Origin: Nitrospirota bacterium
GTDB taxonomy: Bacteria; Nitrospirota; Leptospirillia; Leptospirillales; Leptospirillaceae
Assembly (NCBI GenBank): GCA_021806225.1
Contig: JAJZXW010000021.1
Location: 151,471-215,470 of the forward strand
DNA length: 64,000 bases
Reading direction: 5' to 3'
The stretch's first letter is position 1; each line of letters begins with the position of its first letter. A program made the position numbers and the translations under genes. Shown piece after piece: positions 25,744-35,184 of this stretch. The notes below the pieces were generated by a model. That model was not told where the DNA came from and searched no databases. It saw only the letters and a program-made list of their open reading frames with translations.

Positions 25744-27905
25744 AGAGCCGTCCCGGAAAGATGCCTGGGGGCGAGCACCTCTTCCGCCTGCTTCCCTATG
25801 CCGAGGGGGCAGGGGGGATCATCCTCCTCACTGCCTTTTTCGTTACCTTCTACGGACGCCCCTCGCTTCTCTACCCGGAATTTCATCCCTTTCTTGTCGT
25901 GGTTCTCCTTGTGGCCGGACGGTACGGCTTCGCCCCGGGCCTCTTCACCGCCCTTTTCGCCATATCGGACGACTATCTCCTTCTTCTGTGGCAGAACCGG
26001 GGGGAGTCTCTGCGTCCGGAGACCTTCTCCTTCCTCTGGCCGTCGGCATTCCTCTTCACGGGGATGATCCTGGGGGAGATGCGTGATGCCGGGACCCGGA
26101 AATACCGGGAGCTCGAGGAACGATTCCTCGAGACGGAGGAGTCCGCCCGGACCGCGGCCTTCGAGCGGGACGTCCTCCTCCAGGCCAAGAAGGAGCTCGA
26201 GCGGCGGATCTTCCTCGATCCCAACGCCGTGAACGACCTCTTCGACGTCTTTCGCTCCCTCGAAAAAGACGAGATCGAGAGCCTCTCCGCCTCCCTCCTC
26301 TCGCTGGTCGTCTCCTACGCTGGGGCCGACCGGGCCGCGCTCTACCGAAGGGAGCGCCGGGCCTTCCGGCTCGACCTCGAGGGGGGATCGGGCGCCTCTC
26401 CCCGGTCGCTGGACCTCCGTTACGCTCCCTTCGCGCGGGCCTACGAGGCAGGGGAGGCGGTCACGCTCCAGAGCCATGGGATCCTCCCGGGGATCCCCCT
26501 TCCGGAGGGAGGGACCCTCCGGCCATTGGGAGTCTATCCGATACGGGGAAGGGAGGATGAGGTGGAGGCCCTTCTCGCGGTCTGGCACGCGCCCTTCGAA
26601 AAGATTGTTCCCGAGTTCTTCCAGACCCTTGGGATGATCGTGGAACGGGCGAGCGCCCGTCTCACCTTTCTCCGGCGCCAGAGGGAAACCCAGGAGGGGG
26701 TGGCTCTCGATTCGGAGACGGGATTCCTGCGTCCCTTCTTCTTCGCCCGGAGGGCCGCGGAGGAGCTGGGGAAGGCCATGCGCTACGGTACCGAGCTCTC
26801 CCTTCTTTTCGTCGCCTTCTCCGCCTCCTCTGAGGAGGGTGCCGATCTTCCCGTGGCGCTTCGTGCGATGCGGGAGGTCGCCCGTGCTCTTCTCCGGGAA
26901 GTCGACCTGGCGGGTCTCGCTCCGGAGCGGGACGGGGTCTCCTTCGCCCTCCCCCACACCGGTCCGGATGGAGCCGCCGTCGTCGCGGAAAAGCTCAGGA
27001 GGCTCTGGGCGGAGAAGACTGAGGCCAATCCTTTTCTGGCGGAGACGGATCTCGATCTGCGCGTGGAAAGCTTCTCCCCCGGTCCGGGGGAAGACTTCCG
27101 GGCTTCCTACGCATGGATCATGCGCCTCCTGGACCGGAGGACGGCATTCGATCCTTCGGCCCGGGTCTGGGGGGAGGCCGGGTTCAGACAAACCGTGGAG
27201 CGGGAGCGTCGGGAGGCGACGGGTCCGATGGGGCTTGTACGGATCCGTTTTTCGTCGCCGTCCTGGGAGGACGCCCTGGCGCTCCGGCGTGCGCTCGACC
27301 GGGTCCGGGGAGGAGACCGCCTGCTCCCGCACGAAGCCCAGGTGGGTCTGGCCCTCGACGGACGGACCCTCTGGCTTCTTCTGCCCGAGGGAGAGCCGGA
27401 GCGCCTTCAGAAGATCCGGACAAGTATCGAGGCTCTCTGGGAGGAGACGGAGATTCCCAGGCTCAAGCAGGGCATCTTTCTGTTCGACGTCTCCTCCGTG
27501 TCTCCGGGCGAGGGGCCGCTTCCGCCCCTTCTTGCGGAGACGGGGGACGAAGGGACGAAGGATGTGCCATCTCCCGCCGTCGCTCCGGAGACGGCCCCCT
27601 TTCATGGAGCGAAGGATTCCGGGCCGGAGATGCCGGAGGAAAGTCGAAAAGAGGACGGAGCCCCGGGAGATCTGGCGGAGGCGGTGGAGAGCATCCTTCT
27701 CGGCCGGGGAGAGGAGGGAATGACCCGCCGGGATCTCGCCAAGACCTCCCGGCGCTTCGCCCGGCTTCCGGATGCGGAGCAGACGGCCCTGCTCGAAGCC
27801 CTGCTCCGGGAGGGACGTCTGGTCCGGGAGGAGAGGGTCGGCAGGGGGCGTCCCCGGGTTGCCTATCGCCATTCGTCGTTCGGAAAGGAGCCCTCGGATG
27901 GTTGA
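25740..27905 (+). CDS. pelD: PelD-like c-di-GMP receptor, enlarged
   Basis: PelD is the inner-membrane receptor that turns on Pel polymerisation when it binds c-di-GMP. This protein has N-terminal membrane helices (about residues 18-110), a helical stalk, a GAF domain (about 160-310), and a degenerate GGDEF domain. There the active-site GGDEF is replaced by PERDG (395-399), but the inhibitory-site RxxD is kept as REVD at 386-389, five residues upstream as in canonical sites. Pseudomonas PelD ends there (about 455 residues). This one, at 721, adds a second degenerate GGDEF-like region (about 490-600), an acidic linker and a possible winged-helix C-terminus (about 640-710). TTG 25740 follows GGAGG. 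Confidence 0.85.
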   Translation: MKSRPGKMPGGEHLFRLLPYAEGAGGIILLTAFFVTFYGRPSLLYPEFHPFLVVVLLVAGRYGFAPGLFTALFAISDDYLLLLWQNRGESLRPETFSFLWPSAFLFTGMILGEMRDAGTRKYRELEERFLETEESARTAAFERDVLLQAKKELERRIFLDPNAVNDLFDVFRSLEKDEIESLSASLLSLVVSYAGADRAALYRRERRAFRLDLEGGSGASPRSLDLRYAPFARAYEAGEAVTLQSHGILPGIPLPEGGTLRPLGVYPIRGREDEVEALLAVWHAPFEKIVPEFFQTLGMIVERASARLTFLRRQRETQEGVALDSETGFLRPFFFARRAAEELGKAMRYGTELSLLFVAFSASSEEGADLPVALRAMREVARALLREVDLAGLAPERDGVSFALPHTGPDGAAVVAEKLRRLWAEKTEANPFLAETDLDLRVESFSPGPGEDFRASYAWIMRLLDRRTAFDPSARVWGEAGFRQTVERERREATGPMGLVRIRFSSPSWEDALALRRALDRVRGGDRLLPHEAQVGLALDGRTLWLLLPEGEPERLQKIRTSIEALWEETEIPRLKQGIFLFDVSSVSPGEGPLPPLLAETGDEGTKDVPSPAVAPETAPFHGAKDSGPEMPEESRKEDGAPGDLAEAVESILLGRGEEGMTRRDLAKTSRRFARLPDAEQTALLEALLREGRLVREERVGRGRPRVAYRHSSFGKEPSDG

Positions 27906-28956
27906 GGAGAAAAGGCCGGAAGGGTCCGGGAATCCCCGGGGGACGGAGAACCGGAAGCTCTTTCTGTCTGTCTCCGTGGCGGGAGGGGCAGCCGGATCCG
28001 CGGCGGGGGCGGGGGGGCTCCTTTTCCGGTGGCTGTCGCCCCCGGAGGCGCTTCTTCTCCTGGGAGGAGCGACCCTCCTCTGGTGGTTGGGATCTCGAGC
28101 GGTTCCGCCGGCTCTTCGCCCGCTTTACCGAGCCCTTCCGCTCGTGGCACCCCTGGCCGGTCCGGTCCTGGCCGCCACAGGACTGCTCTTTTTTCGCCTT
28201 TTTCGAAGGAGCGACTACCTCGCCGACGATCCGACCTATCTCCTCATCTTCGATCCTCCCCGGGTGAATCCCCCCCGGAAGACCCTCACCCTGGAAGAGG
28301 TCCTGGAACGCGACCGGAAGATCGTTCCCGCGGGCGACATCCTGCGCTGGGGAGAGATCCCGCTCAAACAGGCCCTCATCGACCGCCTGGCGGGCGGGGA
28401 GATCTCCCCCCGCGTGATCCGCATCCTCCGGGGAGCCGGAAACGATCCGGAGGAGGAGGTCCGCCTCTTTGCGACCACCATCCTGACCCGGATCGAAAAA
28501 AGCTTCCAGGAGCGGATCCGGAGCCTGGGGGAGAACCCGGATCCGCTCCAGCCCTATGGCGCCCTTGGCCGGGCATCCCTCGAGTACGCCGAGTCGGGTC
28601 TCGTGGGGGAGCGCCTCGCACGTGCCCTCATCCGTTCCGCCCTCGAGGAATACGGGAAGGCGCTTTTGTCCGGAGAGGATCTCCCATCGACGGAACTCCT
28701 CCGTGTCGGTTCCGCAGCCGCCGCCCGCCGGGACAGGGCGCTCGTGGTCCGGATTCAGGATCGGCTGAGTGAGAAGGGGTCCCGGGAGGAGATCGCGGAG
28801 CTCGAGCGGATCCTTCTCTATGAGGAAGGTCAATGGGAAAGACTTGCTGAAATGCTGGACGAAGGGGAGGCGGGACCGGCGGAGCGGCGGCCATTGCCCG
28901 ACCACCTTGCTCTTTGGCGGGAGACGACGCTCCGGGTAGGGGAGGGGAGGCCATGA
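27898..28956 (+). CDS. pelE: Pel inner-membrane protein PelE
   Basis: PelE is an inner-membrane TPR protein that works with PelD, PelF and PelG in Pel polymerisation and transport. ATG 27898 has AAGGAG seven bases upstream and gives 352 residues; the track start at 27772 runs through the end of pelD and is rejected. Two hydrophobic hairpin segments occupy about residues 22-105. A cytosolic helical-repeat region follows, with regular alternating helices (for example DPEEEVRLFATTILTRIEKS and ARALIRSALEEYGKALL). Length and topology agree with PelE (about 330 residues). It overlaps pelD by eight bases and pelF by four. Confidence 0.85.
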   Translation: MVEEKRPEGSGNPRGTENRKLFLSVSVAGGAAGSAAGAGGLLFRWLSPPEALLLLGGATLLWWLGSRAVPPALRPLYRALPLVAPLAGPVLAATGLLFFRLFRRSDYLADDPTYLLIFDPPRVNPPRKTLTLEEVLERDRKIVPAGDILRWGEIPLKQALIDRLAGGEISPRVIRILRGAGNDPEEEVRLFATTILTRIEKSFQERIRSLGENPDPLQPYGALGRASLEYAESGLVGERLARALIRSALEEYGKALLSGEDLPSTELLRVGSAAAARRDRALVVRIQDRLSEKGSREEIAELERILLYEEGQWERLAEMLDEGEAGPAERRPLPDHLALWRETTLRVGEGRP

Positions 28957-30476
28957 CGGAGACCAGAAGCCAGCAGAGCCAGCACAGGGAGGTCCCGGAC
29001 GTCTGCCTGATCCTGGAGGGAACCTACCCCTATGTGACGGGAGGGGTCTCCTCCTGGACCCACCAGCTGATCACCCGTCTTCCGGAGATCCGGTTCCATC
29101 TCTACTGCCTGATCGCGGAAAAGGAGCCAGGGCCCTGGCTCTACCCGCGGCCATCCAACGTGGTCGGGGTCACGAACCTCTCCCTGGGGCGGATGGCGGA
29201 GGTGGGGAGGGGGAAGGGCCGGGCGCTGGCCCCGGACGAAGAGGAGGCGCTGGTCGGGGTGGTGCGGACCTTCCACAGGGAGCTTCTCGCGGGCGATCCC
29301 GAAGCCTTCGGAGCCCTCTTCGCGGCCTTCGGGAAGGCGGGCCTCTCCCCCGAGCTTTTCCGGACCCTGTCGGCCGGGCGAAAGGCCTGGAGCCTGATCC
29401 GGGAGTTCTATGGAGAGCAGTTCGCGGGTGAGTCCTTCCTCGATTTCTTCTGGATGTGGCGGACGACCCACCTTCCCCTCTTTGCCCTTCTCTCGGCCCC
29501 CCTTCCGCAGGCCCGACTCTACCACGCCCTGGCATCGGGATACGCGGGGATGCTCGGCGTCATGGGGAAGCTCTCCTGGAACCGGCCCCTGATCCTGACC
29601 GAACACGGCCTCTACACCCGGGAGAGAAAGATCGAGATCGCCCTCGCCCAGTGGATCGGGACCTCCCGGGAGCCGGAGGTCGCGATCCGGCCGATCCGTG
29701 AGACGGTCAAGGGGTTCTGGATGCGGATCTTCGAGCAGCTCGGCCGCATCGTCTACCATTACTCCGACCAGGTGGTGACCCTCTTCGAGGGGAACCGCCG
29801 GATCCAGATCCGGGACGGGGCAAGCCCGGGGAAGACCCGGGTGGTCCCCAACGGGATCGCCCTCCCCGAGACCATCCCTCCCCGCCGCCCCCGCGCTCCG
29901 GAGGAGACACGCACCGTGGCCCTGATCGGACGGGTGGTCCCCATCAAGGACGTGAAGACCTTCATCCAGGCCTGCCGCCTCGTGGGGGACCAGGATCTCC
30001 GGGCACGCTTCCTCGTCATGGGACCTCTCGACCAGGATCCGGACTACACCGAGGAGTGCCGGGCTGTCGTCGAGATGCTGGGACTTTCTGACCGGCTCCG
30101 CTTTACCGGCTCGGTGCGAGTGGAGGAATACCTTCCCCGGATCGACCTTGTGGTCCTGACCTCGCTCTCCGAGGCCCAGCCGCTTGTGATCATGGAGGCG
30201 GCCGCATGGGGGATCCCCGCCGTCGCGACCCGCGTGGGGGCCTGCGACGAGCTCGTGAACGGCCGGACCCGGGAGGACCGGATGCTGGGCCCGGGGGGGA
30301 TCGTCACCTCGGTCGGTAATCCCGACGAAACCGCCCTGGCGATCCTGCGCCTTCTCGGGGACGAGCCCCTCCGGCTTCGGATGGGGCGTTCGGCCCGGGC
30401 CCGGATGGAGCGCTTCTACCGGGAGGAGGAGCTCTTCGCGACCTACCGGGAGCTCTATCGTGAAGGAGGACTCTGA
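28953..30476 (+). CDS. pelF: Pel glycosyltransferase PelF (GT4)
   Basis: PelF is the cytosolic UDP-sugar-dependent glycosyltransferase that builds Pel. The track starts at 28914, but ATG 28953 with a strong GGAGG run upstream gives 507 residues, the length of Pseudomonas PelF. The N-terminus carries LILEGTYPYVTGGVSSW, highly characteristic of PelF. The C-terminal GT-B half has VVPNGI, ALIGRVVPIKDVKTFI and the E-x7-E element in SEAQPLVIMEA. It overlaps pelE by ATGA and touches pelG by one base. Confidence 0.94.
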   Translation: MTETRSQQSQHREVPDVCLILEGTYPYVTGGVSSWTHQLITRLPEIRFHLYCLIAEKEPGPWLYPRPSNVVGVTNLSLGRMAEVGRGKGRALAPDEEEALVGVVRTFHRELLAGDPEAFGALFAAFGKAGLSPELFRTLSAGRKAWSLIREFYGEQFAGESFLDFFWMWRTTHLPLFALLSAPLPQARLYHALASGYAGMLGVMGKLSWNRPLILTEHGLYTRERKIEIALAQWIGTSREPEVAIRPIRETVKGFWMRIFEQLGRIVYHYSDQVVTLFEGNRRIQIRDGASPGKTRVVPNGIALPETIPPRRPRAPEETRTVALIGRVVPIKDVKTFIQACRLVGDQDLRARFLVMGPLDQDPDYTEECRAVVEMLGLSDRLRFTGSVRVEEYLPRIDLVVLTSLSEAQPLVIMEAAAWGIPAVATRVGACDELVNGRTREDRMLGPGGIVTSVGNPDETALAILRLLGDEPLRLRMGRSARARMERFYREEELFATYRELYREGGL

Positions 30477-33400
30477 TGGCCGGGATCGGTTTTGTCCTGA
30501 GGAAGCTCGCGGCCCGCGAGGATCTCTCGTCGCTGGCTTCGGGATTTCTTCTTTCGGCGATCGTCGCCGCGGGACCCTGGCTTCTCACGACGGTCGGCCT
30601 TCTGGTCGTGAGCTACGCGAGCCTGGGGATCTTTCCCCGGGTCCGGGATTATCTGCTCTTTCGCTCCCTCGTGACCTTCGCCTTCGCCCTCTCCCTGATC
30701 CTGGTTTCATTTCTCCAGCTCCCCGCCACCCGGTTCGTCGCCGACCGCTTTTTCGAGCGGCGCTTCTCCGAAAGCCGGGGAATCTACCTCACCGCGGTCG
30801 TCCTCACGCTGGCCCTGGGGGTTCCGGTCGCCCTTCTCTGTACGCTGGTCCTGCGCCTTCCCCTGGCCGTCGGACTCGGCTTCTTCGATCTTCTGGTGAT
30901 CCTGATGCTCCTGTGGATCACGACGGCCTTCGTCTCGACGCTCCGGGACTACCGCTCCGTCGGGTTGGCCTTCCTGGCCGGTGTGGCGGTCAGCGTGGGG
31001 GCCACCCTCTGGGGGGGGCGCCACGGAGGTGTGGCCGGAGCCCTCTGGGGCTATCTCCTGGGAGAAGGACTGATCGTCGCGCTCCTGGCAGCCCGAATCG
31101 CCGTCGAGTTTCCGGGCCCGGTCGGCATCCACCGGGGCTTCCTCGCCTCCCTCGGGAGACGCAAGGGGCTCATGCTTCTCGGGGCGGTCATGACGCTCGG
31201 GATCTGGATCGACAAGATGCTCTTCTGGTTCGGACCGGGGGGGGAGCAAATCCGGGGCTTCGTCCACGTGAACCGCCTCTACGACATCGCCATGTTCTTC
31301 GCCCTGATCACGATCATCCCCACGCTGGCCCTCTTCGTCTTCTATTTCGAGACAGGCTTCTACGAGCGCTACCGTGCGGTCTTTGCCCTTCTGGAGGGCC
31401 GCCGGCCCCTCTCCGAGGTGCAGGAGGCCAAGGAGAGGATGGTCGCCTTCATCCGGCAGGGGCTGGGTTACATCCTGAAGATCCAGGGGGCGGTGACCTT
31501 CGTGGCGGTCCTGAACGCCCACGGGCTTCTCGCGCTCTTCCACGCCGATCTCCTGGCGCTCCCGATCTTCCGGATGGGGGCCCTGGGGGGGCTCTGCCAG
31601 GTCATCGTCACCATCGAGATCACCCTGTTGCTCTACTTCAACCAGCAGCGGATGGTGGCGCGTCTCTCCTGGGTCCTCCTCCTGGCGAATGCGGGTCTGA
31701 CGGTTCTCTTCTGGGAGATCAGTCCCCGTCTCGAGGGGTTCGGATATCTCTCGGCCTGCCTGCTCTCCGCGGTCTACGGCTACCGCCTCCTCGACCAGGG
31801 GGTGATCGATTTTGAGTTTACAGTCTTCATGAGCCCGCCCGAGGCGGGGACGGAAGGGGTGGACGGGGCCGGAGAATCATCTCCTCCTCCCCCCTTCTCC
31901 GCCGCTCCGGGCCGGGGTCCAGGGGCTTCCGGGGTGCTGGCGGGAGTTCTGGCGCTTTTTCTTGCCGGAAGCCTTCTCTTCCCCTCCCGGGCCGGGGCAA
32001 AGGAGACGGGGACGTGGCGACCCCTTTTGCGACACTGTCTCGTCCTCTACTATGGACCGGAGCGGGAAACCGACGACCGCAACAACTTCCGGGCCTACTG
32101 GGAGTTCCCCCTGAACTATCTGGGGTTCGACGCGGACTACCGGAACATGCGCCGGGGATTTCCGGATCCCGCGCGGCTCGGAAGATACCGCGCGGTCTTC
32201 CTCCAGATCGACAAGAACCCCCTTCCTGATTCGGCAGGGTTCTGGCGCTTCCTCGACGCCCTTCTGGACAGGAAGATTCCGTTCGCCCTCCTCGAGGACT
32301 TCCCGGAACGGGTCAAGGGCGATCCCCGGTACGCCGAGGCCGGAGGGCTCCGGGCGAAGGTCCTCCTCCGGATGGGGCTCCGTCTCCGGGGGGTGTGGGA
32401 CAACAATCCCTTCGATCTCTCCTACGGCCACCGGGATCCCCGGATGGAAGGCTTCGAGGCAACGCTTCCGGCCGTTCCCCCGCTCTTTAGGCCGCTTGAA
32501 AGCATCGGTCCGGAAAACCGTGTCTTTCTGGGTGTCCGGAGCGCTGAATTCCGGAACGAAGGGGTGGAGAGCGTCTACGGGATGCTCGCGCCCTGGGGAG
32601 GACTGATTCTCGATCCATTCATGATCCGCTGGCCCTCGCTCGATGCGACCCACACCCTCTGGATCGTGAATCCCTTCCGGTTTCTCGAGTCGGTCCTGGG
32701 GGGCCGCAGGACGCCCCGGATGGATCTCACGACCTTAAACGGAAACCGGATCTTTTACAGCCAGGTCGACGGGGACGCCTTCGAAACCCTCTCCCGCTAT
32801 CGGAGGCGCCGCATGGCGGCCGAGGTCCTCTACCGGGAGATCTTCCGTCCCGTCCCGCTGCCCTTCACCGTCTCGGTGATCACGAGCCAGATCGATCCCG
32901 TGGTCCAGGGATCCGCGGCCCGGGTTTACTGGGCCCGTCGGATCTTTGCGCTTCCGAATGTCGAGGCAGGCTCCCACACCTTCAGTCATCCCTTCTACTG
33001 GACCCCCACCCGGAAACAGCGGGACGAGGGGCCGGTCCATATCAGGATTCCCCACTATCGCCTTAACATGGCGACCGAAATCGACGGATCGATCGCGTAC
33101 ATCGACCGCCATCTCCTTCCACCGGGCAAGAAGGTGAAGATCCTTCAGTGGAGCGGGGACACGCGGCCTGGACCCGACGCCCTGCGCCGGCTTTCCGGCA
33201 CGGGGATCCTCAACATGAACGGGTCGGACACCCGCTTCGACAGCGAGGCTCCCTCCTACACCTTCGTCTTTCCCTATTTCCGGCGGGTGGGGCCCTACCT
33301 CCAGTACTTCAACAGCGATGTGAACGACTATATCCTGACCAACGACTGGCGGGGTCCCTACTATGGCTACCTGAACGTAATCAAGACCTTCCGGAGGACG

Positions 33401-34042
33401 GCCCGCCCCCGGCGGGTCGATCCGATCGACGTCTACTTCCACTTCTACGCGGGCCAGCGCGAGTCAGCCCTGAACGCGCTCCGGCAGGTTCTGGCCTGGG
33501 TCGGGCGCCAGCCGATCGCCCCGCTCTTCGCCTCGGACTTCGTCCGGGTCGAGCAGGGGTATATCGGGGCCCGCATCGGGGTCCGGACGGGAAGAGGGGG
33601 GATCCGCTACCGCATCGCGGACTACGGTCGGGACACGACGGTGCGCTTCGACCACGCAGCCGATCTCTATCCGGACCCTGAAATCTCGCGGGGGGTGATT
33701 GGATGGCGCCACCGCCTGGGATCGCTTTATCTCTATCTCGCTCCGGAAAGGGGGCAGGCCACGATTGCCCTGTCGCGAAATCGGCCTCCGGGAGTTCGCC
33801 TTTCCCGGGCGACGGGGTATGTGAGGCTATTGTCGAAGCCGTCCCAACGGGAGGTGGATTTTGTGTATGATGGATGGAGGACGGGGGACCGGGTGGTTTG
33901 GAAGGGGCTGGCCCCTTCGGCCCGATACCGCCTCGAGTGCGGGGGAGGGGATCCGCCCGTCCGGCTTCAGGCCGGACCGGGGGGCCGGCTCGTTCTGGAG
34001 AGACTTGTCCCGGGAGCGCGGTACCGGCTCCTCCGGGAATGA
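30476..34042 (+). CDS. pelG: PelG transporter fused to PelA deacetylase region
   Basis: The first 455 residues are PelG, a 12-helix flippase-like Pel transporter. It begins MAGIGFVLRKL, is rich in hydrophobic helices, and ends with FEFTVFM as PelG proteins do. After a Pro/Gly-rich linker an extra membrane helix follows at about 485-503. About 680 more residues then match PelA without its hydrolase: a Rossmann-like segment, a CE4-type deacetylase and a C-terminal beta domain. The metal/catalytic pattern is kept as DGD (D765, D767) and HTFSH (H834, H838). One uninterrupted frame covers both. The extra helix would place the deacetylase in the periplasm beside the export channel. Independent PelG is about 456 residues. 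Confidence 0.88.
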   Translation: MAGIGFVLRKLAAREDLSSLASGFLLSAIVAAGPWLLTTVGLLVVSYASLGIFPRVRDYLLFRSLVTFAFALSLILVSFLQLPATRFVADRFFERRFSESRGIYLTAVVLTLALGVPVALLCTLVLRLPLAVGLGFFDLLVILMLLWITTAFVSTLRDYRSVGLAFLAGVAVSVGATLWGGRHGGVAGALWGYLLGEGLIVALLAARIAVEFPGPVGIHRGFLASLGRRKGLMLLGAVMTLGIWIDKMLFWFGPGGEQIRGFVHVNRLYDIAMFFALITIIPTLALFVFYFETGFYERYRAVFALLEGRRPLSEVQEAKERMVAFIRQGLGYILKIQGAVTFVAVLNAHGLLALFHADLLALPIFRMGALGGLCQVIVTIEITLLLYFNQQRMVARLSWVLLLANAGLTVLFWEISPRLEGFGYLSACLLSAVYGYRLLDQGVIDFEFTVFMSPPEAGTEGVDGAGESSPPPPFSAAPGRGPGASGVLAGVLALFLAGSLLFPSRAGAKETGTWRPLLRHCLVLYYGPERETDDRNNFRAYWEFPLNYLGFDADYRNMRRGFPDPARLGRYRAVFLQIDKNPLPDSAGFWRFLDALLDRKIPFALLEDFPERVKGDPRYAEAGGLRAKVLLRMGLRLRGVWDNNPFDLSYGHRDPRMEGFEATLPAVPPLFRPLESIGPENRVFLGVRSAEFRNEGVESVYGMLAPWGGLILDPFMIRWPSLDATHTLWIVNPFRFLESVLGGRRTPRMDLTTLNGNRIFYSQVDGDAFETLSRYRRRRMAAEVLYREIFRPVPLPFTVSVITSQIDPVVQGSAARVYWARRIFALPNVEAGSHTFSHPFYWTPTRKQRDEGPVHIRIPHYRLNMATEIDGSIAYIDRHLLPPGKKVKILQWSGDTRPGPDALRRLSGTGILNMNGSDTRFDSEAPSYTFVFPYFRRVGPYLQYFNSDVNDYILTNDWRGPYYGYLNVIKTFRRTARPRRVDPIDVYFHFYAGQRESALNALRQVLAWVGRQPIAPLFASDFVRVEQGYIGARIGVRTGRGGIRYRIADYGRDTTVRFDHAADLYPDPEISRGVIGWRHRLGSLYLYLAPERGQATIALSRNRPPGVRLSRATGYVRLLSKPSQREVDFVYDGWRTGDRVVWKGLAPSARYRLECGGGDPPVRLQAGPGGRLVLERLVPGARYRLLRE

Positions 34043-34068
34043 ACGCACATTTTATGAAGGAGGCACGC

Positions 34069-34665
34069 ATGACTCACTCCGCTCTCACCGGAAGGCTCCG
34101 GGCGTCCAAGGCGGTGGCCGCGGCAGGATTTCTCCTGGCGGCCAGCGCCTTTTCCGCCTGCGCTCTCTTCGAACCCTCCCCGCCTTTCACCAAGTCGGAG
34201 ACGCGCTGGGCGGACCGGGAGATCCTCTTCCGTGACGTGGTGCACCACAAAAAGTCCATGGAGGGCCAGCGGGTGGTCCTGGGAGGCAAGATCGTCACGG
34301 TGAAGCGGGGCACTCCCGAATCCCTGATCTTCGTGCACGAGTATCCGCTCGACAAGGAGTTCAATCCAAAGACCGACCGGGCCTCGCGGGGTGATTTTGC
34401 GATCGAGACCGATCTGCCGCTTCCCGCCGATCGCTACAAGCCGGGCCACACGGTCGAGGTGATCGGGGAGATCCGGGCGCCGATCCCGGTGGCGATGGGA
34501 GCGCACCGGACGGAGACGATTCCGCTCGTCCGGGCGCATCACCTCCATGCCCAGGCTCCGGCTCCTCCTCCCGATCCGATGATGATGGATCCCGGCTTCA
34601 TGGACCCGGGGATGATGGGACCCGGCTTCTACGGCCCGGGGATGATGGGACCCGGCTTCTTCTGA
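34069..34665 (+). CDS. Slp-family outer-membrane lipoprotein
   Basis: The Slp family contains starvation- and acid-induced outer-membrane lipoproteins. ATG 34069 lies five bases after GAAGGAGG and gives 198 residues; the track start at 33874 overlaps pelG. The signal peptide ends at lipobox FSAC (near residue 24). The domain shows the Slp pattern: GQRVVLGGKIVTVKRGT, YPLD, SRGDF and GHTVEVIGEI. The C-terminus is a Met/Pro/Gly-rich repeat with MDPGMMGPGF units. It follows the pel operon by 26 bases and may be cotranscribed. Its role, if any, in Pel export is unknown. Confidence 0.82.
   Translation: MTHSALTGRLRASKAVAAAGFLLAASAFSACALFEPSPPFTKSETRWADREILFRDVVHHKKSMEGQRVVLGGKIVTVKRGTPESLIFVHEYPLDKEFNPKTDRASRGDFAIETDLPLPADRYKPGHTVEVIGEIRAPIPVAMGAHRTETIPLVRAHHLHAQAPAPPPDPMMMDPGFMDPGMMGPGFYGPGMMGPGFF
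34595..34659 (+). repeat. Short tandem repeat encoding Met-Gly-Pro tail
   Basis: Imperfect copies of a unit containing CCCGGGGATGATGGGACCC follow each other in the 3' end of the Slp-family gene. They encode PGMMGPGF repeats, and copy number may vary by slippage. Confidence 0.6.
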
Positions 34666-34717
34666 GGCGCTCGAAGGTCGCTTGAATTGCGGGGGGGGAT
34701 CGTGGCAAGATTCCCCT

Positions 34718-35158
34718 ATGCCGATCACCACGCCCTTCCGGGTCCGATACTCCGAAACCGATGCCCAACGGCGGGCGCATCATTCCCACTATCCGGTCTG
34801 GTTCGAAATGGGACGGGCCGAGTACTGCCGTGCCAAGGGCTTCGACTACCGGGCGATGGAGGAGGGGGGGATCTTTCTTGTGGTGGCCAAGCTCGAATGC
34901 CGCTATCTGGGGGCCCTCCAGTACGACGATCTCGCGGAAATCGAAACCCGCCTGGTCCGGGTGGGCCGGCGGATCCTCGAGTTCTCCTACCGGGTGACGG
35001 ACACCGACACGGGGGTTCTGGCCGCGGTCGGATCGACGGTCCTGGTGACGGTGGACCGGGAGGGTCGGGTCGTCTCCCTTCCCGATGGGGTTTTTCGTCT
35101 TCTCGCGCCCTGCGAGGAGGTTGCGGAAAGGGCCCCGGAGCCGGCCACGGAACCCTGA
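34718..35158 (+). CDS. YbgC/4HBT-family acyl-CoA thioesterase
   Basis: The hot-dog fold family hydrolyses acyl-CoA thioesters in the cytosol. The protein begins with PFRVRYSETDAQ, the diagnostic substrate-site element with the catalytic Asp, then YPVWFEMGRAEYCRAKG on the central helix. VVAKLECRYLGALQYDD and RILEFSYRV strands follow. ATG 34718 (146 residues) is the natural start for the family, though its Shine-Dalgarno is poor; TTG 34682 with GAAGG upstream is an alternative. The HANY-type segment is changed to HHSHY. Elsewhere ybgC often precedes tolQ, but here the tol genes are 13 kb away. Confidence 0.85.
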   Translation: MPITTPFRVRYSETDAQRRAHHSHYPVWFEMGRAEYCRAKGFDYRAMEEGGIFLVVAKLECRYLGALQYDDLAEIETRLVRVGRRILEFSYRVTDTDTGVLAAVGSTVLVTVDREGRVVSLPDGVFRLLAPCEEVAERAPEPATEP

Positions 35159-35184
35159 GGACAGTCCTTCATATCGTCTTTCTC

